Origin: an uncultured Roseobacter sp.
GTDB lineage: Bacteria > Pseudomonadota > Alphaproteobacteria > Rhodobacterales > Rhodobacteraceae
DNA: 64,000 nucleotides
Assembly: GCF_947493125.1 (NCBI RefSeq)
Contig: NZ_CANLQB010000003.1
Span: 62,001-126,000, forward strand
Reading direction: 5' to 3'
Shown here: positions 1-9,100 of the stretch, one piece after another
Layout of the letters: the number at the start of each line of letters is the position of its first letter
Numbering within the stretch: the stretch's first letter is position 1
Notes under the pieces: generated by a model
What the model saw: only the letters and a program-made list of their open reading frames with translations
What the model was told of the DNA's origin: nothing
Database searches by the model: none
Position numbers and translations under genes: made by a program

Positions 1-93
1 GAACGCTATCTCGGTGTGATCGCCTTTGCCTTGGTGATCACGCTTGCTCGGCTGTTCATCAAGCGTGGACAGATGCTTCATGGGGCGCGTTAG
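1..93 (+). CDS. C-terminal fragment of an unidentified membrane protein
   Basis: The window opens inside a reading frame whose last 30 residues include a hydrophobic helix (YLGVIAFALVITLARLFI) followed by a short basic tail ending HGAR and a TAG stop at 91-93. The basic tail after a transmembrane helix suggests a cytoplasmic C-terminus. The family cannot be named from this fragment; the rest lies upstream of the window. That it is coding is inferred from the open frame and the helix. Confidence 0.5.
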   Translation, partial: ERYLGVIAFALVITLARLFIKRGQMLHGAR

Positions 94-345
94 GCGAATG
101 TCTGGCCCCGCGCATTGACCCGCGCCCGTTGTCCCTGCCAGCCATGGGCTCGGGCCGAAAGGCGGACACCAGCGTCGACTTGCCGCTTAAATCCTGTCCT
201 AGTTTAGGTCTCCGGCTTTTTCCCCGGCACGCAGGGTGGGCAAACCCGGTCATTTGCGTGAAGCCTTTAGATCTAAGGCCACAACACGCTCCGGATTATC
301 GATCCGAGCTTGCCGTTGTGGCGCAAAAACCAGCTGGAGATAGAT
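94..345. other. Intergenic region before csbD-like gene
   Basis: About 250 bases without a convincing gene. A short near-palindrome centred on TAGATCTA lies at about 264-279, some 70 bases before the CsbD start. No promoter could be assigned with confidence. Confidence 0.4.
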
Positions 346-543
346 ATGAATTGGGATCAGATTCAAGGTAAATGGAACCAAATGACCGGCAACATCAAGG
401 CACAGTGGGGCGAGCTGACGGATGACGAGATCGCCGAAGTCAATGGCGAGCGGGAAGCGCTCGAAGGCAAGATCCAGGCGAAATACGGAAAATCCAAAGA
501 AGAAGCCAAGCAGGAAGTCGATGCGTTTCTGAGCAAACACTGA
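346..543 (+). CDS. CsbD family stress protein
   Basis: A 65-residue, very hydrophilic, Lys/Glu-rich protein starting MNWDQIQGKWNQMTGN, the classic opening of the CsbD family (YjbJ in E. coli). These are abundant small cytoplasmic proteins induced by general stress; the molecular role is not known. The start at 346 is preferred because GGAGA sits 7 bases upstream and because the family begins exactly at MNWD; a longer frame from 310 adds residues that do not fit. It is followed by a DUF421 membrane protein, a pairing that fits a stress or envelope context but does not prove an operon. Confidence 0.9.
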   Translation: MNWDQIQGKWNQMTGNIKAQWGELTDDEIAEVNGEREALEGKIQAKYGKSKEEAKQEVDAFLSKH

Positions 544-612
544 CGAGTTCGGCGAGACGCCAAAACCAGTGGTGTCTCGCCAAACCTGCAATCACCGACC
601 ATTGAAAAGAAA

Positions 613-1140
613 GTGACCGAAATGCTCTTCGAGCCAGACGTTCTAGATGTGGTCGCCCGAGGAACGATCCTTGCAATATTGGCGCTCCTTTGGGTGATCG
701 TCGCGGTCAGGATAACCGGGCTGCGCGCTTTCTCCAAGATGACGGCCTTCGACTTTGTGGGCACCGTCGCAATCGGCTCATTGCTGGCTGGCGCGAGCCA
801 GGCAACCGAGTGGGCCGCATTCTTCCAGGCCCTATTTTCGATTGCAGCGCTTCTCGCCGTTCAGGTTGTTGTCGCCAAGCTCAGGCAGTCATCGTCGACA
901 TTCATGGCGGCCATTCAAAACTGTCCCTTGCTTCTGATGCGAGAAGGCGAAATCATTCAAGCCGCGCTGCACGCAAGTCGCGTGTCAGAGCAAGACCTGC
1001 TGGCCAAGCTCCGAGAGGCCAACGTTCTCGATTTTTCCGAGGTGCGCGCCGTGGTCCTAGAGACAACTGGCGACATTTCGGTCTTGCACGGTCAGGCGGT
1101 TGAGAAACGGCTCCTTCGCGATGTAACTGGCGTTGGCTGA
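613..1140 (+). CDS. DUF421 (YetF-like) membrane protein
   Basis: A 175-residue protein with three N-terminal hydrophobic segments (roughly residues 13-35, 46-66 and 70-88) and a soluble C-terminal half containing the LLMREGEI and LREANVLDFSEVRAVVLETTGDISVL blocks typical of DUF421/YetF proteins. In this family the C-terminal half forms a small mixed alpha/beta domain on the cytoplasmic side; function is unknown. The annotated start is GTG at 613; an in-frame ATG at 622 is an alternative (loss of three residues). It follows the CsbD gene by 69 bases on the same strand, so co-transcription is plausible. Confidence 0.8.
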   Translation: MTEMLFEPDVLDVVARGTILAILALLWVIVAVRITGLRAFSKMTAFDFVGTVAIGSLLAGASQATEWAAFFQALFSIAALLAVQVVVAKLRQSSSTFMAAIQNCPLLLMREGEIIQAALHASRVSEQDLLAKLREANVLDFSEVRAVVLETTGDISVLHGQAVEKRLLRDVTGVG

Positions 1141-1428
1141 CGGCCTCAGTATCGCTGGACCGACCCAGATTGGGCGGCGCCTCTAAAGGAGGCACTGGAC
1201 CGCTGCGTGCCATCGGTCACATTGCATTCGTAGCGGACATGTGTCGGTGCAACGCGCTGAGCTTAGGGGCTACCAGGGCTAAGAGGTCTGCTAAGCGGAC
1301 CAAAGCCGCCTTATGCCGGCTTGATTTGAATGTCGGCTTTCCCATTGATTATTGCATTGCGGATCTCTGACGAGAATGAGCCGAACCTGTTTCCAGGATT
1401 GGCTCGTCCTTGGTTCTAACACAAGGTG
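1141..1428. other. Intergenic region, no supported gene
   Basis: Between the DUF421 gene and the convergent SDR gene. A 66-codon open frame is present on the plus strand but shows no family features or biased codon use. The only structure noted is an imperfect hairpin at 1378-1405, listed separately. Confidence 0.5.
1378..1405 (-). terminator. Possible terminator hairpin after SDR gene 1
   Basis: GAGCCGAACCTG pairs with CAGGATTGGCTC (one wobble, one mismatch) around a 4-base loop, 24 bases past the SDR stop codon. There is no T-run on the minus strand, so intrinsic termination is uncertain. Confidence 0.3.
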
Positions 1429-2382
1429 TCAGGATGTGTAGAACGCGTTGTAGCCAAGTGCGACATCCAGTGAGACGCCCGAGATCGATGCGCCAGCGTC
1501 ACCGGCAAGGAACACCGCGGTGTTCGCAATGTCGACCGGGGCAAGCGCGGGCCTGTCACCGACGGGCAGCATCGGGTTGAGCGCTGCATCTTGCTCGGCG
1601 GCAGTGCTGAGACCCATCGATGCGATCTGTGCTTCGGACCGGTACATCGGGGTATCCACAGGACCAGGTGCGATGGCGTTGACGGTGATGTTGTCTGGCC
1701 CCAGCTCGATCGCCGCTTGCTTCGTCAGGCCAATCACAGCCCACTTGCTGGAAGTGTAGGCACCATTGCCCGGAACACCTTGCCGACCTCCAATGGAACT
1801 GATTGAGATGAGCCGACCACCGCCCCGCTGGCGCAGTGCTGGCGTCGCTGCGCGAAAGGTGTTCGCTACACCCCAGACATTGACATCCAGAACGCTTTTC
1901 CAATCCAACTCGCGCCCATCGGCAAAGCCGTGCCAGCGTACATAGCCTGCATTGGCCACCGCGATGTCCAGACCACCAAAGCGCGAGATCGCTTGGGACA
2001 TGGCTCCATCCAGATCGCCTTCGCTGCGCACGTCGCCCCGGATCTGCAACGTGTTGGGGTTGATCGCCCGTACCGCTTCGAACGCAGCATCAAACTCTTC
2101 GCTATTGGCGATCCGGAACCCCTCGACAGGTGGTACAACGGATGGGTCAGCAACATCGAGCATCACGATGGAGGCACCGTGGCGAGCATATTCCTCTGCG
2201 ATGCTACGGCCGATCCCGCGGGCGGCACCAGTGATGAGGGCAACTTTGCCTTCAAGTGTGCCGAAAGGAGTGGTCTGCGCGAGAGCGCCTGTTGCTGCGG
2301 CAAGGCTTGCACCCGCAGCAGCGGCCCCTGCGATTCCAGAGGTCAGAAGGTTGCGGCGGGTTGTGTCGATTTGATCGGTCAT
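1429..2382 (-). CDS. SDR family oxidoreductase with Tat signal (copy 1)
   Basis: A 317-residue short-chain dehydrogenase/reductase. Residues 7-16 (TTRRNLLTSG) form a twin-arginine motif, followed by an Ala-rich hydrophobic stretch ending near ALAQ at 36, so Tat-dependent export is predicted. The enzyme body begins at about 43 with the Rossmann signature TGAARGIG (51-58), followed by NAG, the catalytic Ser in LISISSIGG, and the YTSSK active-site pair (Tyr-x-x-x-Lys). Substrate is unknown. A GGAG lies just ahead of the start. It is divergent from a LysR gene at 2498, which probably regulates it. A diverged second copy of the pair follows at 3759-5724. Confidence 0.88.
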   Translation of the reverse strand: MTDQIDTTRRNLLTSGIAGAAAAGASLAAATGALAQTTPFGTLEGKVALITGAARGIGRSIAEEYARHGASIVMLDVADPSVVPPVEGFRIANSEEFDAAFEAVRAINPNTLQIRGDVRSEGDLDGAMSQAISRFGGLDIAVANAGYVRWHGFADGRELDWKSVLDVNVWGVANTFRAATPALRQRGGGRLISISSIGGRQGVPGNGAYTSSKWAVIGLTKQAAIELGPDNITVNAIAPGPVDTPMYRSEAQIASMGLSTAAEQDAALNPMLPVGDRPALAPVDIANTAVFLAGDAGASISGVSLDVALGYNAFYTS

Positions 2383-2497
2383 GTCTTTGCTCCTTGGTTT
2401 TGGGCATCTGCCCGTTACGTCTGAAGCGAATATGTGACCTTTGCAGCTGTTCGATAATCCGCTATCTACTTAAAAGATCGTTAAGAAGAGCTAATTA
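2383..2497. promoter_or_regulatory. Divergent SDR/LysR promoter region with conserved operator candidate (copy 1)
   Basis: The 115-base gap between the divergent genes holds TGTTCGATAATCCGCTATCT at 2448-2467, which is identical at 4778-4797 in the duplicate module while flanking bases have diverged. It contains the dyad GATA-N6-TATC, a plausible LysR-type binding site. A second conserved block, CGAATATGTG, lies upstream of it. Binding is inferred, not shown. Confidence 0.5.
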
Positions 2498-3421
2498 ATG
2501 AAACGAGGTGATCAGGATGGTGTGCTGCCGCTCCTGGCGGTTGTTGAGCATGGCAGCTTTCGCGCAGCGGCCAGCGCACTTGGCGTCACACCCTCTGCAG
2601 TCAGCCAATCGGTCAAACTGCTAGAAGAGCGTATCGGAGTGCCTCTCCTGACACGCACAACCCGAAGTGTCGGACTGACGCAGGCGGGTCGCGTTTTTGT
2701 AGATCGCGTACGGCCAGCGATGGCCGAAGTCTCCGATACGTTGGCCTCGATCCGCGAGTTCGGAGAGCGGCCCTCGGGCCTGCTGCGCATCAATGCACCG
2801 CGCATCGCTTATCCGGTTATGTTTGAACCGATCCTGCCTGCCTTTCTGGACGCCTACCCAGATGTCAAGGTCGAAGTATTCCTCGATGACGGCCTTGCCG
2901 ACATCGTTAGAGACGGGTTCGACGCCGGGATCAGGCTCGGTCAAATGGTGGCCCCGGATATGATCGCACGTGCACTGACGCCACCATCGCGCATGGTCGT
3001 CTTTGCCTCACCTGACTATCTGGCGGCTTTGGGTACGCCGCAAACGCCGGACGATCTCGTTCATCATCGCTGCATCAACTTCCGCCGCCCAACGCAAAAA
3101 ACGATCTACCACTGGCGCTTTATCGAGGAAGGCGAAGACCGGCATGTGCCCGTCTCTGGGGTTGTGACCGTCAACGACCCAAACGCCAAAATGCATGCGG
3201 CACTTGCGGGGTTGGGGCTGGCCTATGAGGTTGGTCCGATTGTGCAACCTCATCTTAATCGTGGCGACTTGGTTCAAGTTCTGGAAGACCATCTGCCGGA
3301 TGTACCGGGCTTTCACATCTACTATCCGGGGCGCGCGCAGATCATGCTCAAACTGCGTGTGTTTATTGATTTCGCTGTTACCACTCTGCGCAAGTCAAAG
3401 ACCCAGCAGCAAATCCCTTAA
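2498..3421 (+). CDS. LysR family transcriptional regulator (copy 1)
   Basis: A 307-residue LysR-type regulator. The N-terminal winged helix-turn-helix is clear (FRAAASALGVTPSAVSQSVK, about residues 22-41, then LEERIGVPLLTRTTRSVGLT), followed by a linker helix and a periplasmic-binding-protein-like effector domain (from about residue 90). It is divergent from the Tat-SDR gene, the usual arrangement for a LysR regulator and its target. It is paralogous to the regulator at 4828; the two share a central stretch of nearly identical DNA (see findings). The effector is unknown. The Shine-Dalgarno is weak (AAGAAGAG). Confidence 0.93.
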   Translation: MKRGDQDGVLPLLAVVEHGSFRAAASALGVTPSAVSQSVKLLEERIGVPLLTRTTRSVGLTQAGRVFVDRVRPAMAEVSDTLASIREFGERPSGLLRINAPRIAYPVMFEPILPAFLDAYPDVKVEVFLDDGLADIVRDGFDAGIRLGQMVAPDMIARALTPPSRMVVFASPDYLAALGTPQTPDDLVHHRCINFRRPTQKTIYHWRFIEEGEDRHVPVSGVVTVNDPNAKMHAALAGLGLAYEVGPIVQPHLNRGDLVQVLEDHLPDVPGFHIYYPGRAQIMLKLRVFIDFAVTTLRKSKTQQQIP

Positions 3422-3758
3422 GACAGTCCTTCGCTGCAAGTCAGAAAGCAGGAAGTTCGGGCTTTCAGCCGACCTCGATGACGACGCAGCATTCATTCTA
3501 AACGCTCCAGTTCTCTGACTGAGGATCGGCCCTTAGCAGCCTTTCACGGACCGTTCAGGATGCTGCGCGTGCAGACCGCTTTCCAGACATTCGCCGCATT
3601 CGCAAAATCAAGCGCTGCTGAACTGGAAGTCAACGAACAACTGATCACGTTCAACCGAGTGTCGGCGGCCGCAGTCACAACAAACTGACCACCTGGTTTC
3701 AAGGCAATTGGTCGGCCCCACTTCCGGGGCCGACCGATGTCTCCTTCTATGATGGGAG
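3422..3758. other. Intergenic region between duplicated modules
   Basis: About 340 bases separating LysR copy 1 from SDR copy 2. A 72-codon open frame on the minus strand (3544-3762) overlaps the end of SDR copy 2 and has no recognisable features. The region holds the GC-rich hairpin at 3714-3737 and otherwise nothing that could be identified. Confidence 0.45.
3712..3738 (-). terminator. Hairpin downstream of SDR gene 2
   Basis: GTCGGCCCC and GGGGCCGAC form a perfect 9-base-pair stem around a 6-base loop, about 20 bases past the SDR copy 2 stop. No T-run follows on the minus strand. It could end transcription of either neighbour or be a factor-dependent terminator. Confidence 0.45.
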
Positions 3759-4712
3759 TCAAGACGTGTAGAACGCGTTGTATCCAAGTGCCACGTCCAG
3801 CGACGCCCCGGAGATCGAGCCACCCGCCTCTCCGGCCAAGAAGACGGCCGTGTTTGCGATCTCGACCGGATCAAGCACCGGACGATCCCCCACTGGCAAC
3901 AAGGGGTTGATCGCCGCGTCCTGCTCGGCGGCGGTGGACAGACCCATCGAGGCGATCTGCCCTTCCGAGCGGTACATTGGCGTGTCGACGGGGCCGGGCG
4001 CGATTGCGTTGACGGTGATATTGTCTGGCCCCAACTCGATCGCGGCTTGCTTGGTCAGGCCGATCACGGCCCATTTGCTGGAGGTGTAGGCACCATTGCC
4101 GGGGACACCCTGACGGCCACCGATGGAACTGATCGAGATCAGCCGTCCACCACCCCGACGACGCAATGCAGGCGTCGCAGCGCGGAATTTGTTCGCCACA
4201 CCCCAGACGTTCACGTCGAGTACACTTTTCCAGTCCAACTCGCGCCCTTCAGCAAAGCCATGCCAACGCACATAGCCCGCGTTTGCGACCGCGACGTCAA
4301 GACCACCAAACCGCGAAATCGCTTCGGACACCGCCTCATCGAGGTCTTCTTCGCTGCGCACGTCGCCGCGAATTTGCGCCGTATTGGGATTGATGGACCG
4401 CACCGTTTCGAACGCCGCATCGAATTCTTCGCTGTTGGCGATGCGAAACCCATCGACCGGCGGCACTGCAGAAGGATCTGCAATGTCTAGCATTGCGACG
4501 GATGCGCCGTGACGCGCGTATTCTTCGGCGATGCTGCGGCCAATGCCGCGCGCTGCGCCGGTTACGAGCGCAACCTTGCCTTCAAGCGTGCCGGAAGGCG
4601 CTGTCTGGGCGAAAGCACCTGAGGCTGCGGCAAGGCCTGCACCGGTGGCGGCGGCCCCTACAATGCCAGAGGTCAGGAGGCTGCGGCGGGTGGTGTCGAT
4701 TTGATCGGTCAT
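3759..4712 (-). CDS. SDR family oxidoreductase with Tat signal (copy 2)
   Basis: A 317-residue paralogue of the SDR at 1429, of identical length and colinear throughout. The twin-arginine motif TTRRSLLTSG (7-16), TGAARGIG cofactor loop, LISISSIGG serine and YTSSK catalytic motif are all kept, so both copies look functional. Differences cluster in the signal peptide, the 60-140 region and the C-terminus. It is divergent from LysR copy 2 at 4828. Conservation of the Tat signal in both copies argues that export matters. Substrate unknown; the product was probably generated by duplication of the whole divergent module. Confidence 0.88.
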   Translation of the reverse strand: MTDQIDTTRRSLLTSGIVGAAATGAGLAAASGAFAQTAPSGTLEGKVALVTGAARGIGRSIAEEYARHGASVAMLDIADPSAVPPVDGFRIANSEEFDAAFETVRSINPNTAQIRGDVRSEEDLDEAVSEAISRFGGLDVAVANAGYVRWHGFAEGRELDWKSVLDVNVWGVANKFRAATPALRRRGGGRLISISSIGGRQGVPGNGAYTSSKWAVIGLTKQAAIELGPDNITVNAIAPGPVDTPMYRSEGQIASMGLSTAAEQDAAINPLLPVGDRPVLDPVEIANTAVFLAGEAGGSISGASLDVALGYNAFYTS

Positions 4713-4827
4713 GTCAGTGTTCCTTGTGTGTGGGCGTCAGCCCGTTGCGTCTGGCACGAATATGTGGCCTATGCCTTTGTTCGATAATCCGCTATCTTAT
4801 TCACACCCTGTTAAGCTGAGCTAATGA
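4713..4827. promoter_or_regulatory. Divergent SDR/LysR promoter region with conserved operator candidate (copy 2)
   Basis: Counterpart of the 2383-2497 region with the same length. The 20-base block at 4778-4797, with dyad GATA-N6-TATC, is identical to copy 1, as is CGAATATGTG just before it, whereas the LysR-proximal bases differ. Both regulators could therefore recognise both promoters. Confidence 0.5.
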
Positions 4828-5724
4828 ATGAAGCGAAATGACCTGGATGGTGTCCTGCCGCTTCTGGCGGTTGTCGAACATGGCAGCTTTCGCGCGGCAG
4901 CCGACGCGCTTGGGGTTACGCCCTCCGCAATCAGTCAAGCCGTCAAACAGTTGGAAGAGCGTATCGGTGTGCCCCTTCTGGTGCGCACGACGCGCAGTGT
5001 GGGGCTGACACAGGCAGGGCAGGTTTTCATTGATCGCGTTCGGCCAGCAATGGCAGAGGTCAGCGACACGCTGGAGTCGATCCGTGAGTTCGGAGAGCGG
5101 CCCTCGGGGCTGTTGCGAGTTAATGCGCCACGCATTGCCTACCCGGTGATATTTGAACCTATCCTGCCCGCTTTCCTCAAAGCCTATCCTGAAGTGGAGG
5201 TTGAAGTTTTTCTTGATGACGGGCTGGCCGACATCGCTCGGGATGGATTCGACGCCGGGATGAGACTAGGTCAAATGGTGGCCCCGGATATGATCGCACG
5301 TGCACTGACGCCGCCATCGCGCATGGTCGTCTTTGCCTCACCTGACTATCTGGCGGCTTTGGGTACGCCAAAAACGCCCGACGATCTCGTTCATCATCGC
5401 TGCATCAACTTCCGTCGCCCAACGCAAAAAACGATCTACCACTGGCGTTTTGTCGAAGAAGGCGAGGACCGGCATGTTCCAGTCAAGGGAAGCGTCACGG
5501 TCAACGATCCGAACGCCAAGATGCATGCGGCCCTTGCTGGGTTGGGATTGGCCTATGAGGTTGGTCCAATTGTGCAACCTCACCTCGATCGCGGCGATCT
5601 GGTTTCAGTCTTAGAAGAACATTTGCCTGATATCCCTGGTTTCCACATCTACTATCCAGGGCGCGCTCAGATCATGCTCAAACTGCGTGTATTTATTGAT
5701 TTCGCAGTCAAAACGCTTCGCTGA
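4828..5724 (+). CDS. LysR family transcriptional regulator (copy 2)
   Basis: A 298-residue LysR-type regulator paralogous to the gene at 2498, nine residues shorter at the C-terminus. The helix-turn-helix (FRAAADALGVTPSAISQAVK, about 22-41) differs from copy 1 at only a few positions, consistent with a shared operator. The effector-binding domain follows. Near-identical DNA at 5269-5369 compared with 2939-3039 contrasts with roughly 80 percent identity in the first 120 bases, suggesting recent gene conversion. It is divergent from the second Tat-SDR. Confidence 0.93.
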   Translation: MKRNDLDGVLPLLAVVEHGSFRAAADALGVTPSAISQAVKQLEERIGVPLLVRTTRSVGLTQAGQVFIDRVRPAMAEVSDTLESIREFGERPSGLLRVNAPRIAYPVIFEPILPAFLKAYPEVEVEVFLDDGLADIARDGFDAGMRLGQMVAPDMIARALTPPSRMVVFASPDYLAALGTPKTPDDLVHHRCINFRRPTQKTIYHWRFVEEGEDRHVPVKGSVTVNDPNAKMHAALAGLGLAYEVGPIVQPHLDRGDLVSVLEEHLPDIPGFHIYYPGRAQIMLKLRVFIDFAVKTLR

Positions 5725-6150
5725 ACAGACTCCAGATGTGGACGGCCCGGAGCTGCCGTTGGCTAGGCCTCCTCGATGCCGCGGCGCAGCGCTCTAATCC
5801 AGACGTAGATGTGCATACCTAGGAACGACATAAGGCATCAACCTTCATCATCTTGAAAAGCGCCTGCTGCGTTGAATTGAAGCCACGGATAAAGGCTTGC
5901 AGGCGGCGTTCCAAATGACTGGCAATTCAGGTCCAAGGCCTCCGAACGTTCTTGAACTCCATTCTCGAAAAGTGTCGGCTCTGTCTGCTGGGTATACTTG
6001 ACCCTTGCGCTGCATACTAGAAAAAGCCAACTGCTATGCAAAATCTAAGCAGTGGGCGCCACTCCGGCAGACAGATGTAACCGGACGGCACACATCGACT
6101 GCTGCGCATTCTCGTTGTGGGGTACGAATAGACTAGGAATCAAGAAGCAG
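5725..6150. other. Intergenic region upstream of the large STAND gene
   Basis: About 425 bases. Open frames here (for example 5838-6041 on the minus strand) have no family features. Base composition is closer to even than in the core genome part of the window. No integrase, IS end or inverted repeat was recognised. The promoter of the large gene presumably lies here but could not be assigned. Confidence 0.45.
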
Positions 6151-9100
6151 ATGGCACCTTCCAAAGGCAAACCAAAGCCAGTAGAGCATACCGGTAAGTC
6201 CAAGAAACCTACGTCCGCAACGGTCAGGTCTAGGAGTGGTGCCGGGTTCGATTTCGAGGATTTGGTCAGTGCTTGGCTTATGGCTAAGTCTCTCTCTGGT
6301 GAGCAAGTCCCAGGTGTCGGCGGAGGAGCCACCAAGGTCCAAGCCCAAGTATATGATTTGGGCTGGCGAATTGACGACCTCTTGATCACATCGCGGGAAA
6401 GTAACTCAACCCATCGACTTGCGATTTCCGCAAAAGGAAACACACAGGTCACCGCCACCGGGCTTCCAAGAGACTTTCTTAAAAGCGCTTGGGAACAATG
6501 GAGAGACTTTGACGGTCCTTTCAACAGATACGCTGATGGAATGGCATTGGCGACACGGGGAACTGACAAGACGTTTGACGCTACTTGGCGCGAAGTTAAG
6601 AACGCATCTAGCGGGCTCGATGCTGAACTGGCATTGAGTCGCATTCGTTCAAATACGAAACAAAATCGAATTTTTGAAAATCTTAGACAGGCAGGCAATG
6701 CGTCCGAGCAAGAGGCGATCGAGCTCATTCACTGCCTGCACGTTTTGCCTTTAGACTTTCAATTCGCCCATTCGGAAGACAAAGACCGGTCAATTGCGCG
6801 ATGCAGGGACTTGCTCACTGCTGGAAGAACCGACGACGCGCAAAGGCTCTGGGAGAAACTAGTCGAAGTTGCGCGAAAGGTGCGCCTAGAGAGCGGTACC
6901 ATTGCCGTGCTGGAGCTACTGTCCTCACTTCGTGGCGAGTTTGAGCTCCGGCACCACCCCGACTATCGAGGTGACTGGGATACGCTCTCCAAAATCACAA
7001 CCGATTACAAATCCAAGATAGAGACTGAGTTGCCATCGGGTTTCGAACTGCCTCAGGAAGATGGTCGGCTATCGCTTCAGAATGCAATAGTGGAAGACAA
7101 GGTCACGGTAGTTCATGGAGGCTCGGGCTCGGGCAAGTCGGCCCTAGTCAAGGCGGTATTGGATCAAAAGCACCCCCGGAGGAACCAGGTCTGGTTTGGG
7201 CCAGACGAGCTTACGACTGCCTTGAGCGCCGCAAAACACACTTCGCTTCGTCTCGAACACGAACTCTCTGATATTTTGAGGGCAACGGTTGAGCCCGAAA
7301 ATGTACTCGTCATAGACTCAGCGGAGCGTATCGGGGCGGAGGAGCTGATTGCCGTCCGCAACCTCATTCGCGCTGTAGTTGAAGAAGCACGTGATGAATA
7401 CTCTGATGTGTGGCGCGTCATAGTCGTGACGCAAACCCAGGGCTCAACAGGTCATATGGAGACCCTGCTCGCAGGGCTCAGCGCTCAGCCAATCGAGGTC
7501 GAAGCACTTACCAGCAATGAAGTGAAACTTGCGCTGAATCACGCGCCTGGCTTGGGCTGGCTGACTGCACATGATGATACGGTTGCGGCGCTTACGAATC
7601 TCAGGACTTTGGCGTGGGTCTGCAAAGCGGGCTCAGCGTTTCAACCGAACGCCAATGAACTGACATCCCATGTCGCCGTCTCCGACCGCCTTTGGAAATA
7701 CTGGACAAAGGGCCGAGCCGACGTACAGGCAATGACGATGCGTCTCGCTCAACGCGAGGCATCGTTTGAGCGTAGCTTTGCGCTATCGGGATTGGACCCC
7801 ACTGACACAACGATTTTTGCCGAACGCCCGGATGACCTGCCCCTTCGCCTGAACGACCAAACCAATCGGATCGAATTTGAGCACGACCTCGCAGCCGATT
7901 GGGCGCGGTACCAATTCCTTAAACAGATTTGTACGGAGATCGCCGAATGGGTACCACTAGCCAGCAACCCTCTTTGGACCAACGCTCTTCGAATGCTGGG
8001 CCAACTCTTGCTGCGCCAGACGGCCGGTTCCGACAATGCCTGGGATGCTGCTTTCAAGAATACAGCAGAGCTAGAGAGCCAGTTGGCAGGCGATATTCTG
8101 CTTGATGCTCTTTGCTTGGATACTGAAGCCGACAGGTTTCTAGCAGAGCGTGTTGATCTTTTGCTCGACAACGGAGCGAAGCAGCTGGAGCGGCTGTTGA
8201 GACGTTTCCACCACTTGGCGACCTTGCCAATAGGCGGAGGCGAAACACTGAGCTCTGAATTCGCTTTGGTCTTGGAAGAGCGCTTCCGCTCGATCATTGT
8301 CGGACGTTGGCCGCCGATACTCCGCTTCTTGGTCGCGCATCGAGTTCGGTTGAAGGAACTGGTTTCTCCAGCGCTCGCGAGGGTAATCGAGACGTGGCTG
8401 ACCAAGACGCCTCACAAGCTGGGCAATGGCGGTGCGGTGCCTTTCAGAGAAGAGTTGGCCCGGATAGCACTCGACATGGCGCGGACGGTGCAAGTCGAAA
8501 AGGGCCAAGGTATTTGGTACATCGACTGTGAGCCAGAACTCTACACCGCGGCGCTGGCAGGCGCCGAAGACCTGCCAACTGAAGTGGGGCAGTGGGCGCT
8601 TGAGCTCGCGGGTCGTAGGCAAGTTGACACTGCCGTCAGGGGGCGTATCCGCGAGGCTCTGGAAAAGAAGGCGAAGGCGCACGTCGAGCGCCTTCGCACT
8701 GACCCTGTGTACCGGGCAAGACATGAAGAACGGCAGCAAATTGGGCGTTCCATCGGGTCGTTTAGGCAAAAATTACTTCCTTGGCCCCTTGGTGCCAGAC
8801 ATAGGGTGGATCAGGATTTTCGAGATGCATGTATAAAAAGTCACGGCCTTCAACATCTCATCAACTCGGAGCCAGAGTTGGCGGGTGAAGTCTTGTTGGC
8901 ACTAATCATAGAAGATGAGCCTGAGCGCGACTACGGATCAGGGCGGATCAGAGACGAACTTGGATTGGAGTTTTCGTCGGATGCTTACCCGACGATTTTC
9001 TGGAAGAGTCCCTTTTTCCATTTTCTCCAGTCGGCCCCGGAGGTCGCACTTACAACATTGATCAGTCTTGTGAACTTTTGCACAGAACGCTGGATCGAGA

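Noticed and set aside
1170-1370. 66-codon plus-strand frame after DUF421 gene
   Set aside because: No start context or domain; codon use not like genes around it.
3544-3762. 72-codon minus-strand frame between duplicated modules
   Set aside because: Overlaps the 3' hairpin and SDR end, no recognisable domain, and no counterpart in copy 1.
5838-6041. Minus-strand frame upstream of the STAND gene, considered as a partner gene
   Set aside because: No ribosome site or conserved motif; two different frames overlap here with equal weakness.
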